This document shows positions 1 to 9,941 of a stretch of DNA of 64,000 nucleotides, one piece after another. Both the position numbers and the translations under genes were made by a program. Location: positions 1,156-65,155 of the forward strand of contig MU857651.1 of the NCBI GenBank assembly GCA_033296725.1. The letters run 5' to 3'. The notes under the pieces are model-generated. The model saw only the letters and a list, made by a program, of their open reading frames with translations. It was not told the origin of the DNA and did no database searches. This stretch comes from Corynascus novoguineensis. Lineage: Eukaryota > Ascomycota > Sordariomycetes > Sordariales > Chaetomiaceae. Within the stretch, counting starts at the first letter, position 1. Every line of letters begins with the position of its first letter.

Positions 1-176
1 CCCCCCCCCCCCTCCCTCTCTCCCCCACTGGAACCCTCCAATCCAAATATGCAAGAGCTGCGGCCTACAGCTTTCTGCGAATCTTGGCGAAGCTTTTCGG
101 AGAAGGCTGAACGATCTGCATGATTTTCAAATCCAGGAAAAGCTGAAGCCAGGCTAACAACGGTTGAGTTCGGCAG
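1..176. other. Left edge: probable intron of the truncated MFS gene
   Basis: The window opens with a C-rich tract. The first 170 bases contain no convincing GT donor. A branch-site-like GCTAAC followed by TTCGGCAG ends at base 176, directly before a frame that reads like the first transmembrane region of an MFS exporter. I therefore read these bases as the 3' part of an intron whose donor and upstream exon lie outside the window. Confidence 0.5.
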
Positions 177-1634
177 GACCGAACCATCATCTCGACAGCT
201 GTCCCGGCCATCACCGATCAGTTCCGCTCGTCCGACGACATTGGGTGGTATGCTAGCGCCTACCAGCTCACTGGCTGCGCCATGCAGCTACCCCTCGGTC
301 GCTTCTACAGGTTCTACCCACCGCGATGGGTCTACATGACGCTCGTGCTCATCTTCATGATTGGGTCCGCGATTGGCGCGGGGGCCATGAGCTCCACCAC
401 CATTATCGTCGGCCGCGCTGTCCAAGGCCTCGGCCTCGGAGGGGTCCTGTCCGGCTCTATCATTCTCGTCACCGAGAACGCCCCGCTACGGAAGCGCCCG
501 ATCTTCTTCGGTGTCCTGATGGCATGCATGAACATTGGAGCCATCATCGGACCGCTCATTGGCGGCGCCCTGACGAGCAATGCAAGCTGGCGGTGGTGTT
601 TCCTCATCAACATACCGATCGGCCTCGCCGTCGTCTCGATTCTCTTCTTCTTCGTCAAGTCGGCCCGAAGCAAGGATCACGACATGGCCTGGGCGGATAA
701 ACTCAGACATCTCGACCCCCTAGGAGCAGCTTTGCTTCTCCCGTGCGTTGTCAGCCTGGTCTTGGCTCTGCAATGGGCCGGGTCAACCTACAGCTGGAGC
801 AACTGGCGCATCATCCTCCTCTGGATAGTCGGCGGGCTGCTGGCTATTGCCTTCGCTATCTCGCAAAAGACCAGGCCGGAGGTAGCCACCATCCCCTCGC
901 GCGTGGCGGCCCAACGGACCGTTGTGGCCTCGCTCTGGTATCAGACTCTGACGGGCGGAGTCATGATGGTCGTTACGTATTGGCTGCCCGTCTGGTTTCA
1001 GGCTATCCAGGGCGCCAGCCCCGTCGAGTCAGGGACGAGGACCATTGCCCTGGTCCTGTCACAGGCCCTCGGGTCCATCATGGGGGGCGGGTTCGCGCAG
1101 TTCATCGGGTTTCCTTCCCCAGTCATGATGATCGGCAGCGGCTTTGCGGCCGTGGGCTCTGGCATGTTGTCTACCTTGTCGGTCGGCGAGGCTTCTTCCC
1201 ACTGGATCGGCTACCAGATTCTCGTCGGCCTAGGGCTCGGTTTTGGGACGCAGCAGGCTTCGCTCGCTGTGCAAACCGTCCTGGCAGACGAGGACATACC
1301 GTCCGGTATCTCCCTCATCTTCTTTGGCATGCAGCTCGGTGGTTCCGTTTTCGTTTGTATGGCGCAAAACCTTTTCAACCAGCGCTTCATTGACTTTGTG
1401 AGGCGTGCCGCTATCCCAGGCGTCGACCCTTCTACTCTTCTCTTGGACTCCGGGGCCACACGTATTACCGACACGGTCAGAAACGAGGCGGATCGTGTGA
1501 GGTTGCTTGACGTCTACAACGCGGCTCTGACTTCGACTTTTTACGTGTCGGTGGCGGCCGCAGGAGCGGCATTCGCTGGTGCTTCCTTGGTACAATGGAA
1601 ATCTGTCAAGGGATACAAACCTCGAATGCATTAA
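177..1634 (+). CDS. MFS multidrug/toxin exporter, DHA (14-TM) type, 5' truncated
   Basis: Major facilitator efflux pump of the plasma membrane, of the drug:H+ antiporter type often found beside fungal secondary-metabolite genes. The in-window exon encodes about 485 residues and ends at TAA 1632-1634. It begins with DRTIISTAVPAITDQF at base 177, the conserved end of TM1 in DHA exporters, followed by the DIGWYASAYQLT loop. The first ATG (282) is internal and should not be taken as the start. GRAVQGLGLGG and the antiporter motif GAIIGPLIGG are visible, with many hydrophobic segments through to the C-terminus. The N-terminal 50-80 residues and their exon(s) are missing at the window edge. The substrate cannot be inferred. 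An EthD-family gene 360 bp downstream on the other strand is compatible with a metabolite-related neighbourhood, but no synthase gene is visible. Confidence 0.9.
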   Translation, partial: DRTIISTAVPAITDQFRSSDDIGWYASAYQLTGCAMQLPLGRFYRFYPPRWVYMTLVLIFMIGSAIGAGAMSSTTIIVGRAVQGLGLGGVLSGSIILVTENAPLRKRPIFFGVLMACMNIGAIIGPLIGGALTSNASWRWCFLINIPIGLAVVSILFFFVKSARSKDHDMAWADKLRHLDPLGAALLLPCVVSLVLALQWAGSTYSWSNWRIILLWIVGGLLAIAFAISQKTRPEVATIPSRVAAQRTVVASLWYQTLTGGVMMVVTYWLPVWFQAIQGASPVESGTRTIALVLSQALGSIMGGGFAQFIGFPSPVMMIGSGFAAVGSGMLSTLSVGEASSHWIGYQILVGLGLGFGTQQASLAVQTVLADEDIPSGISLIFFGMQLGGSVFVCMAQNLFNQRFIDFVRRAAIPGVDPSTLLLDSGATRITDTVRNEADRVRLLDVYNAALTSTFYVSVAAAGAAFAGASLVQWKSVKGYKPRMH

Positions 1635-1991
1635 AGAAGGGAGACAATTGGCGACCGACATGCAATGGAGCAGGTCATCAACGATTGTAGACGCTCTAAC
1701 GCGCTGCGCCAGACCGCCGCTATCTAGGGTTCTGATCGAATAAGACCCCCGATTGACTTGATTGTAATCTCCGTACTGTACTGCCATTTCTGCTTCTGAA
1801 CTAGTTAGACTTTTCCGCAGCACAAAATCACGGCCAGATCAAACGCGGATCACAGGTTATGTAGACTAAATATGGTATTTCTCTGCCAAACACGTTCTCG
1901 TTCATGCGCCTGCCCGTTCGTATTTCTGCCTCTCTGTTTGTTTGTCTGTCGATCTGCATCACAGTACTCCCAATTGGCCCGGCCAACTTCA

Positions 1992-2648
1992 TCACTCTCC
2001 ATTGGTTTCCTCGCCTCCATTAGCGACGGTACCTGCGCCAGCAGTAGGGCCAAAAAGCTGGCCGTCCTTCATGAGCGGGCTAAACCAGCCAATCATCATC
2101 TGGGATCGGCGCGTGTCGGCAAACTTTTCGTGGTCCGGCCCGACTGTCTGCTTGAAGTAAGGGTCGGCCTTCATGCGCACGAAGCACTCGATGCTCGGGA
2201 TGACGATCTGCACGCAGCAGTCGTAGGGAGCCACGTTGGCAAACTGGGCATCGTACAGCTGCGCCATGAGGTCTGGGGACTCAGGCGTCGTGTGTGTCTA
2301 TGTCGAATCACGCCGTCGCAGTCAGTGTGCAATGCCCAAGATATCATTTGTAAGGTGTTATAGCGGGTTGTACATCAAAGGAAGTAATGAAGGCTGTTTC
2401 CTTTCTCTTTCCATGTGTTTTTCCGGCATCCCATCCCCTTCCCTCCTTTCTTGCCCCCTCGCTTTCTTTTATATAGGACCGCTCTCACTCACCATGCTCC
2501 AGTGCAAGAAACCGTATTTCTTCATAAGACCGGCGACGAGCGGCGCGTGCTCATTAACCATGTACTGGCGGTACTCCTCGGAGCTGATGCCGGGCTTCTT
2601 GTAACCCAGGATATTGAGGCAGAGCAGCTTCTGATTCGAGGCGGCCAT
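1992..2648 (-). CDS. EthD-domain protein, TpcK/AgnL1-type decarboxylase or dehydratase family
   Basis: Two exons, complement(join(1992..2297, 2493..2648)), encode 153 residues. Exon 1 runs from the ATG at 2648 to a donor GTGAGT at 2492. Exon 2 starts after TAG at 2298, and the joined frame reads ..HWSMTHTTPESPDLMAQLYDAQ. The small alpha/beta ferredoxin-like EthD fold is indicated by the start LLCLNILGYKKPG, by EEYRQYMVNEHAPLV with its conserved His, by IVIPSIECFVRMKADPYF and by GPDHEKFADTRRSQ. In fungi, relatives act as anthrone decarboxylases (TpcK, AgnL1) or as related tailoring enzymes on aromatic polyketides. No polyketide synthase is in view, so the substrate is unknown. The protein is probably cytosolic, as there is no signal peptide. 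A second in-frame start (36 bases upstream) is not an ATG. Confidence 0.82.
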
Positions 2649-3370
2649 GATGGTTAAGGTAGCTTGAAGATTTGCTTGAGGCAAGACGTAGGAAACGCCA
2701 AATGGAAATCAGAAAAGGGGTGGTGGTAAGGGTGCTCGTATATCGTAGGAAAGCAGAGGGAATGAAAACAAGTCGATAATTAATGGCATTCGTCAATGTC
2801 TGGGAAGAGACGAGGTCAACGACTGCACTTAGGATCTTTTTTGATAACTACTTAATTCTCTCGATCTTAGCACTGTAGTAATGTTACATACAGGGACCTC
2901 CCTCAAAACCCAAAACGGGTTTGGCTGAAACTGCGTTACTGTTGAGCCGTGAGTCGCCTTCTACCTTTCCTTCACGTCGACTCAAACTTTAGCTGATCGT
3001 CCCGGCGCGGTCTTGCCCCGTGCCGAGAAATGCTTACCTCGCCAAATGCGGAGTAAATGGTGTGACGGGCGCAAGCAGCTGAGAGTTGTTGTGTCCACGA
3101 CACGACATGCAAGTGGCTGGGGCGGTGCTAGTGTGCACAAGGAAGGCAGATCGCGTTGCACGCCCCGTTTTTGATACATCGTAGTACCTGAGCATGTACA
3201 GGTACACGGACCTGTACTACATAGTACCAGGGTCACGTCCGATCCCTGCAACCCTCCTGCGGGTGCGGCTCTTTAGGTGCTAATCTCGATGCACCTCAGC
3301 ATCTGCCCAGTCTGATTGGTCAACTCATCGTGTTTTTTTTTTTTTTTTGTTCGTACACTCGCAGATCATC
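2649..3370. other. Divergent intergenic region between the EthD and siderophore genes
   Basis: About 720 bp shared by two diverging genes. It holds an inverted repeat at 3196-3217, a CCAAT box in reverse (ATTGG, 3315-3319) about 50 bp before the siderophore ATG, and a T tract at about 3331-3348. No SreA-type ATCWGATAA site is seen here. No coding potential is recognised. Confidence 0.5.
3196..3217. repeat. Perfect 8-bp inverted repeat in a promoter region
   Basis: GTACAGGT and ACCTGTAC flank a 6-base spacer, within a run rich in GTAC/GTA steps (3180-3230). It lies 154 bp upstream of the siderophore acyltransferase start. It could be a binding site for a dimeric regulator; no known factor is recognised. 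Confidence 0.4.
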
Positions 3371-4868
3371 ATGTCATCACCAACAAAAACACCACGGCGC
3401 TTTGCCGACTACGCGGCTTCATCAGACCCGATTCTGAAGCTGCCCCATCCCTATCAGACAGTCTACTTTGTCAAAACAAAAGGTGACTCCAATTGCTACC
3501 AGCTCACTCCCCAGGATCCCCAACCGGGCCACAAGGAGCTCCCCAACTCGCTTCACAATGCCTCGCTTTCTTTCACTGAACCCCAAGACCTCAAATCGAG
3601 CGACCGGCCAAGCGACTCCAACAACACACCATGGGCGAGGGCGAGACGCAACCCCGCGGTGACAGTGAGTTGGACAAGCTCCGAGGCTCCGACAGTCGGT
3701 CAGCTCTGGCTTATCACCTACGCCGTCTTTACCGTGCGCCCGAGGGAGGAAGCATTCCGTCTTGACGCCCACGGCCCTGGTGCCGCTCGCCTGGCAAGGC
3801 AACTCCAGAGTCTCGGACTGGCTGCTGCCCACCCACTGCCCTCATCCTCATCCTCATCCTCGTCCTCATCCTCATCCTCTTCCCCCGCTAAGGACGCGTC
3901 CCAGTCCGCCGCCGCCTCCAGCACCACAGCCACCGAGCTCCTTGTCTCGCGCAGCGCATTCTGGCAAGGCGCCGCCTCCCCCTTTGGTCCGCGACCCGCA
4001 TGGGCGCCCGAGTCGCAGGACCCGGATCTCTCGTCCTACCCGCTCCCGCCCCCAGAATACACCATGACCAGCTACCCTGCCGGCGCCGGTGCCGGTTCCC
4101 CCTGGGCCTGGCACCCGCGGCGACGAGCCAAGCCGCGGCCGGGGTCGGTCATCTACAGCCGGTGGATTCCGCACCTACGCGAAACCTTCAGCATGGTGGC
4201 GCTGGACGCGAGCGACGCATCGCACGTGGAGCTCTTCCACGCATGGCAGAACGATCCGCGTGTGTCGCAGGGGTGGGACGTAACGGGCACGCACGAGCAG
4301 CACCGGGAGTACCTGCGCCGGGCGCACGAGGACCCCCACCGGCTGGCCGTGCTGGCCCGGTTCGACGAGACGTTTTTTGCTTATTTCGAGGTCTATTGGG
4401 CTAAGGTAAGCGAGATGTTGCTGTTCTCCCTTATTTTTTCTTTCTCCTCCTTTCAGCCCAGGCTTCTTCTTGCACGGACGCTAATGTATCTGGGCGGCTA
4501 TTTAGGAGGACCGCATCGGGTCGTACTACGTCGCGGGTGACTACGACCGAGGCCGGCACAGCCTGGTGGGCGACGTGCGATACCGCGGACCGCACCGCGT
4601 CAGTGCCTGGTGGTCGAGCCTGATGCACTACCTGTTTCTTGATGACCCGCGCACGGCCAGCGTTGTCGGCGAGCCAAAGTACACCAACACGTCGGTCCTC
4701 ATGTACGATCTCATTCACGGCTTCGGGCTCGACAAGTTCATCGACCTGCCCGACAAGCGCTCCGCTCTTGTGAGCTGCTCGCGCGAGCGCTTCTTCCAGT
4801 TGTGCCCCCTGGATGATAACGAAAAAGTCATGGGCGGTACCGGGGTTGGCTTGGTTCCGAAGCTGTAG
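3371..4868 (+). CDS. Siderophore N5-hydroxyornithine acyltransferase, SidF/SidL type
   Basis: Two exons, join(3371..4405, 4506..4868), encode 465 residues. The donor GTAAGC follows ..YWAK and the acceptor TTTAG precedes EDRIGSYYVAGDYDRG. The C-terminal half is an IucB/MbtK-type GNAT domain: FHAWQNDPRVSQGW, EYLRRAHEDPHRLAVLARFD, then GDVRYRGPHRVSAWWSSLMHYLFLDDPRT and EPKYTNTS. These enzymes transfer acetyl (SidL) or anhydromevalonyl (SidF) groups to N5-hydroxyornithine in fungal hydroxamate siderophore synthesis. A low-complexity Ser tract (TCC/TCA repeat, 3841-3886) interrupts the N-terminal half. I chose the ATG at 3371 (MSSPTK) over an upstream in-frame ATG at 3347 that lies inside the T-tract leader; this is not certain. 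The C-terminal PKL resembles a weak peroxisomal targeting signal, which would favour a SidF-like role. No other siderophore gene is in the window. Confidence 0.85.
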
Positions 4869-5103
4869 GACCGTAATGTAGGATAGACTGGAGAAACCAA
4901 AAAGCAAATAGCAACTTGGAAAAATGATACATACATCGTTTTTGATGTGTGCACAGAATTTCTTGCTCTTGCTCTACTAATAACAAAATCCATCTGTAGA
5001 TTCGATAGTTACCAGATGTTATTAAACAGAATTATAAAATTTCCAACCATACCCAAGAGAGTGGCAACCCGAACCCAAACGCCCTGCAATGCAATAACGC
5101 GCA

Positions 5104-6688
5104 TCACTCAACCTTGTTGCCACCTAGCCTCAGATGGTTCCAGCAGACTGCACCCATTGCTGTCAGCACATCATCCTTTCAAATACTGCGCGCCAAACAA
5201 ACTTGTAATGGGAAGGGAAAGCACTCACTCGAAAACCCTAGATCGTCCCCAAAGAATGACTTCATGACTTCTTCCCCGTACGTGACCCCTCCTTCGGGCC
5301 AGTAGGCGACAGCCTTCTTGCCCACCGCCAGCCCGATCATGGGCGGTATTTCGTCCAGCTCTAGCAGCTTAGATTTCTTCTCCTCCTCAACAACCGTCTG
5401 TGTTTGCAGCTCTCGCATCCGCTGATGAATGTTGTGGGCCGCGTAGTAGCCCATGTGCATGGCGGCGCCGCAGCGCTTGATGCCGGACCACCTGACCAGG
5501 TCGCCGACCGCGAAGTGGGCGGTCGAATTTGGCGTCTCCTTGGGGAACTCGAGGCTGCGCAGGAGTGTTAATACGTTTTCTTAAGGCATTCATCCTTAGG
5601 GAAGCCGAGTAAGTGGCATCAGAAAGCCAGGGGATTGTTATAGTCGACGTACCTGGCTTGGATCCTGACATAGCCCTCCTCGTCGAGCACGTCGTTGGGA
5701 AGGTACGACGTCGTGGGAACACTCCGCGATACGGCGAGGGTCACCTGGTCGGCGAGCATACTGTGGCCGTTGGTGAAGTGCAGCCGGAGGCAGCGAATCC
5801 CTCTGTCGTCCTTGATCTCCTCTGTGCGGTCGAGTCGGTGCGACATGAGCACGTTGACCTCAGCTTCCCGCAGAAGTTCCAGGCTGCGGTATTTAACCTC
5901 GTCGGGCAGCACCTCCGATGAGAGCAGCTTGTCGCGGGAGTGGACCAGTGTGACGTTGAGGTGGGAGTGGACAAGCTTGAGCTCGGCGGCCATTTCGATG
6001 CCGACGGCACCTGGACCAGTCAGTTTGGGCCATCCATTTTGAGTCCTCTTCAGTTTGAGAGTGGGAAAGTGACTTACCACCACCAACGATGACGACTCCG
6101 TGTCTTGAGGCTGTGGCAGCGCGGATGTGGTCTCCAGCCTCAAACAGGTATTGCTTCCTACGCAGCGACTGGGGGACGACGGGCCAAACTCTCCTCAGCC
6201 CAGAGGCCGCAACGAAGTAATCGTACTGTATCTCCTGAGGATCGGCCGTGTTGCCATAAGGGAGGTAGGTTGCCACCTTGCGCGCCGGGTCGACCGACTT
6301 CACACTTCCTTGAAGCACGTGGAGGTTGGGCGACTGCAACCCAGGGATGTTGTCATACTTGACCCAACACTTTTCCGTGAATGTTTCGGACGCTAGCGCA
6401 AGGGGTGAGCCGATGAGGTGGTCTGAAAATATTAGCAGATAGGACGGGATAATGCTCATCATTACTGGAAAGCTCACAGAAGCCATCCCGTTCATCTACT
6501 ATGGTGATGTCGACGGCGAACTCTGTCGATTCGTGGTGCTCGCCTTCAGCAGGCGCCGCACCACACCGGGGCAGCAGACCGCGACAGAGGTCTTGGAGGT
6601 TGAGCGCAGCCGAGAGGCCACTGTACGAGCCGCCAGCGACGAGGACCCTAAATGGCTCTGGCGTTTGGAGACCTGCGAGAGAGCCCAT
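5104..6688 (-). CDS. AMID/AIF2-like FAD-dependent NAD(P)H oxidoreductase
   Basis: Five exons, complement(join(5104..5147, 5229..5554, 5653..6010, 6078..6422, 6478..6688)), encode 427 residues; all phases match. The FAD-binding Rossmann start VLVAGGSYSGLSAALNL is in exon 1, and a second dinucleotide fold, VVIVGGGAVGIEMAAEL, spans the exon 2/3 join. C-terminal family signatures are FAVGDLVRW and the short last exon ending ..GFSICWNHLRLGGNKVE. The family includes AIF-like mitochondrion-associated inducers of death (AMID/AIFM2) and fungal relatives that use NAD(P)H and FAD to reduce quinones. No mitochondrial presequence is obvious. The gene converges on the siderophore acyltransferase with 235 bp between stops. 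A role in cell death is known for some animal members only and should not be assumed here. Confidence 0.88.
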
Positions 6689-7672
6689 GGTGACTGAGGA
6701 GTTCGAGAATGGTCGGGGGTTGATGATAGGGGGTTGCTTGAGTCGACACGATAATGTGGGTGCTCGACGGGATCTTAAGGGAGCTTGGAAGGTGCTAATA
6801 AAGCTCTTTAAGGTACGATGGGGAGCAAGTATCAGGTGGGTGTGTCGAATATCTGGTAAGGACCGAAGCACAGGAAGAAAACTAGAGGCTTGGGGCCAGT
6901 ATATCCATTTCTGGCCACAACTGCGCGGGTAGCATCCCGGGCCGTTTCATCTCTCCACAGGGGCCTTCAAGTCCATGCCTCAGCTGCTTGGTGTATAGGA
7001 GTAATCTGAACGAAACCGGAACCGACCGAAGGGAAGGCTCCCACGGACAAACGGCTGCCCCACCTCCAACCGGCCTTTTCTTCTCGTCTGATGGAAGAAG
7101 GCACTCATGCCAAGGTGGGTGGGTGGAACTTTCAGGTTGCGAAGAGCGCACCTTCCCTTGGTTTTCTCGTGTCTTTGCCAACCAGGCAGGAACGCCGAGG
7201 CGACGAGCTTGGGCTTCGAATCCTTCGTCTTGCGACATGCCTGGGCGCAGCCGGCATCGGATGGGTGAGCAAGCAAACCGGCCTACCGCTTCCATTTCCC
7301 TCACGTCGAGTCTGGTGTCATTCGGGTTTCCGAGCACCAACCAGAATGGTTCGCAGAGCCCCCAGCGCTGCCCTGACAGGCCATCCCCGCTCTTGAGTTT
7401 CCACAGGGAGACCCACAATCCTGCAGGCTCATCTTATCAGATCATCTGTGAGCCAGGGTCTTTCATCCGAAGGAAGCCGGCACCTGCTGGGAAAATTGAG
7501 AGGTACAAGCTTTCAAGTTGATGAGTCTGGTTTGTTCCATCCGGTTTTGGGTGAGAACATTACGCACCACTTCATCAAATCAATGCACAACAAATTTCAA
7601 ACCCGCCCCTCCCTTAACTCTTCCACCGCCTGGTCAGGCAACCCCCAAGAAAGTTTAACAACCTCAGCCAGC
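6689..7672. other. Intergenic region upstream of the AMID-like gene
   Basis: About 980 bp between the AMID-like start and the SDR stop. It contains one perfect extended GATA site, TTATCAGAT (reverse of ATCTGATAA), at 7434-7442. Several open frames are present on both strands, but none has recognisable sequence or splice structure. Confidence 0.5.
7434..7442 (-). promoter_or_regulatory. SreA-like ATCTGATAA motif
   Basis: A perfect match to the extended GATA element ATCWGATAA recognised by fungal iron repressors of the SreA/Urbs1 family. It lies about 750 bp upstream of the AMID-like gene. A nine-base match can occur by chance in 64 kb, so the functional weight is low. Confidence 0.25.
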
Positions 7673-9008
7673 TCAAAAGCCAGGGAACTCAAATTTGACC
7701 TCTTCCGCATGATAACCCCCCGGCGGCACGCCTGCATTCGTCAACTCACCTAGAAAGCGTGTGTGTAGCATGTACAAGTCTGGGTCCGCTGCGAGGGCGT
7801 CCGCCTGCGCCAGCACGTCCTCAAGGTCCTGCCCAACATCGACGTACTTGCCCCGCAGCGCGCGCCTGCCCACCCCCGTTGCAAGCGCAACGCACACCAT
7901 GCCGTTAAGGTACGGAGAGTCGTTGTAAATGTCGAGCTGGTTGGCGAAGATGGCTTGCGCCTGCGGAGGCAGGGACAAGATCGAGTCCTTGGCATATTCT
8001 GGCCAGGCAGAAATTCTGAGGTCAGCTAAATTTCTTATTTACTCAGAAGGAAATGAAACGAAGAAGACAAAAAAGAAAAGAAAAAAAAACATACTCTTCA
8101 ACGTCATGGTGCTCTTGATACCCCCCGGGTGCAGCGCGTACAGGTGCACGTCGTCCAGTCCCTCGATGTCCATCTCCTTTTGCGTGCACGCCGTCAAGTT
8201 GATGAGCGCTGCCTTACTCGCGCAGTAGCTCGTGCTGTACGGGATGGCGACGGTGCCAGCGCGCGACGCAATGTTGAGAACGCAGCCGCTGCGCCGCTCG
8301 CGGAAGTGCGGGAGCAGCAGCCGCATAAGATAGTACGGCCCGTGGAGATTGACGGCCAAGTCGTGCACAAAGTTACGCGGGTCCTGAGCGTACACCTGCC
8401 GGCAGTTCCTTGTCGTTAGACTTCCAATAAGGGCAAGGCAGAAAGCCTGTGGGATGGATGCATGATTTCATACCGGTCCCAAGCCGTTGGCTCCGGCATT
8501 GTTGACGAGTATATCAACCTCACCGTAAAGGTTGAAGGTCTATCAATGTCAATTTTCAGATTCTCCATCGCTTGGTCCCTTCTCTTTGCCGTAGTGGAAT
8601 GGAAGGAAAACGGCTCACCTGTTTCACTAATGCCTCACAACCCTCCAGCTCAGCAACATTGCACCTCACAAACTCGACTCCGACCGCCCCGAATCGGATA
8701 CATTTTTCCTTCAACTCGGGCGGCGGCGGCGTATTGTTATATGTCAACACCAGCTTTGCGCCCGCCACGGCGAATGACTCGGCGAGGGCCTGACCGATGG
8801 CTCCCGCAGCGCCTTGGATGCAGAAGTGCTCCTTTAGTGACCTGGCAGACCGAGCGGACAACAAGAAGATAGATCACACGGGCATACCTGTGATAATGGC
8901 AACCTTATTCTGGAGAGAGCCCCGATACTTGGAAGGGTAGAGATAGGGGTAGATATCCGTTCGGAAGCGGGGAGTAAACATGGCTGGAGGGATCTGTTTC
9001 TCGGCCAT
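7673..9008 (-). CDS. Short-chain dehydrogenase/reductase (SDR)
   Basis: Five exons, complement(join(7673..7998, 8095..8395, 8474..8539, 8619..8812, 8888..9008)), encode 335 residues. The exon 1/2 join restores the cofactor motif AIITGGAAGAIGQALAESFAVAG (TGxxxGxG). Exon 3 carries DILVNNAGANGLGP (NNAG motif). Exon 4 carries NIASRAG with the catalytic Ser region and YCASKAA, the YxxxK catalytic pair. The exon 2 acceptor is the less common CAAG, but it is the only one that restores the frame. After the catalytic region comes a longer C-terminal segment (QAQAIFANQLDIYNDSPYLNGM) ending in FEFPGF. An N-terminal extension of about 40 residues with PYLYPSKYRGSL precedes the fold. This is a fungal oxidoreductase using NAD(P)H; the substrate is unknown. 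Confidence 0.88.
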
Positions 9009-9941
9009 TTTGGCGAACCGGTTGGAAGTCAAGCCAGAAATGGATATTGAAAACTGTGATGTCCTCAAAGCTTTCGTTGAAAATAGAGGCAACTACACGA
9101 GTGGATCCTAAGTGGCTCAGAAGATGGCATTTGAAACAGCAGCCATCTGGTAGGTACTATCCGACCTCAGCGGGGTAAATTGACGCGGTTTCTTAATTAT
9201 CCCGAGTCATCCCCGAATGTATGTTGCTCAACGAAGTAAGCATATGTGCGGCTCAGTTTCTGGATAAATATAGCTGGAACCTTCATGATACAGTTCTACG
9301 CGATATATCTGTAGATTAGCTCAAGAGCAGAACATTCAACCAGAACTAATGAATCGAACCATTTTTTTGACACGAACATCTCCAATAAGCCAGCTATCTG
9401 TGTCACTTCTAGTCAAATAGCAGTCCGTTCTCCTGTAGACGCTTCAGTGTAGTACGTCTCTCACTGTTTGATTTATTTAAGAGGCCGTTACTAATGAACG
9501 TCATCCCGAAACAGAAACAGCGAGGCGAATTCCGGTTCAACTTGGAAGCATATTCCGTTTAAGAATTGCAATCTTGGTGCACTTAGGTCTGACATTTTCA
9601 GTTACCAGAACCTTTCACATTTCCACTGTTGAACTTTCGAATTTCATGTCCATGCCGCGGCCTGTTGAATTCGAGACTCGAAGCAAGTGAAGGTAGGTAT
9701 AAATACTCTCTAGCCTCTACTCATGCGTGTTCTATGCCACCATCTGCCTTTCAACCTCCCAAACTGCTATTCAATGCCGTGTTGGATCGCCATCATGCTC
9801 AAACCTACCCGATTGCGTGTGAACAAAACATAAGGATATCAAATCATCCCTTTTCCAAACGCCGCCTGCTTATGAAGCCAAACTTACCCCCCACAACCGT
9901 ACCCTCCCCTATTGATCCGCCACCTCTGTAAACGTCTGCCT
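9009..9941. other. Intergenic, no feature recognised
   Basis: About 930 bp between an SDR start and a lipase stop (both genes on the minus strand). It is AT-richer than the flanking exons. I see no coding region, RNA gene or repeat. Confidence 0.5.

Noticed and set aside
6882..7418. 178-codon open frame on the minus strand upstream of the AMID-like gene
   Set aside because: Composition is not protein-like, there is no motif, and plus-strand frames overlap it fully. Probably leader or intergenic sequence.
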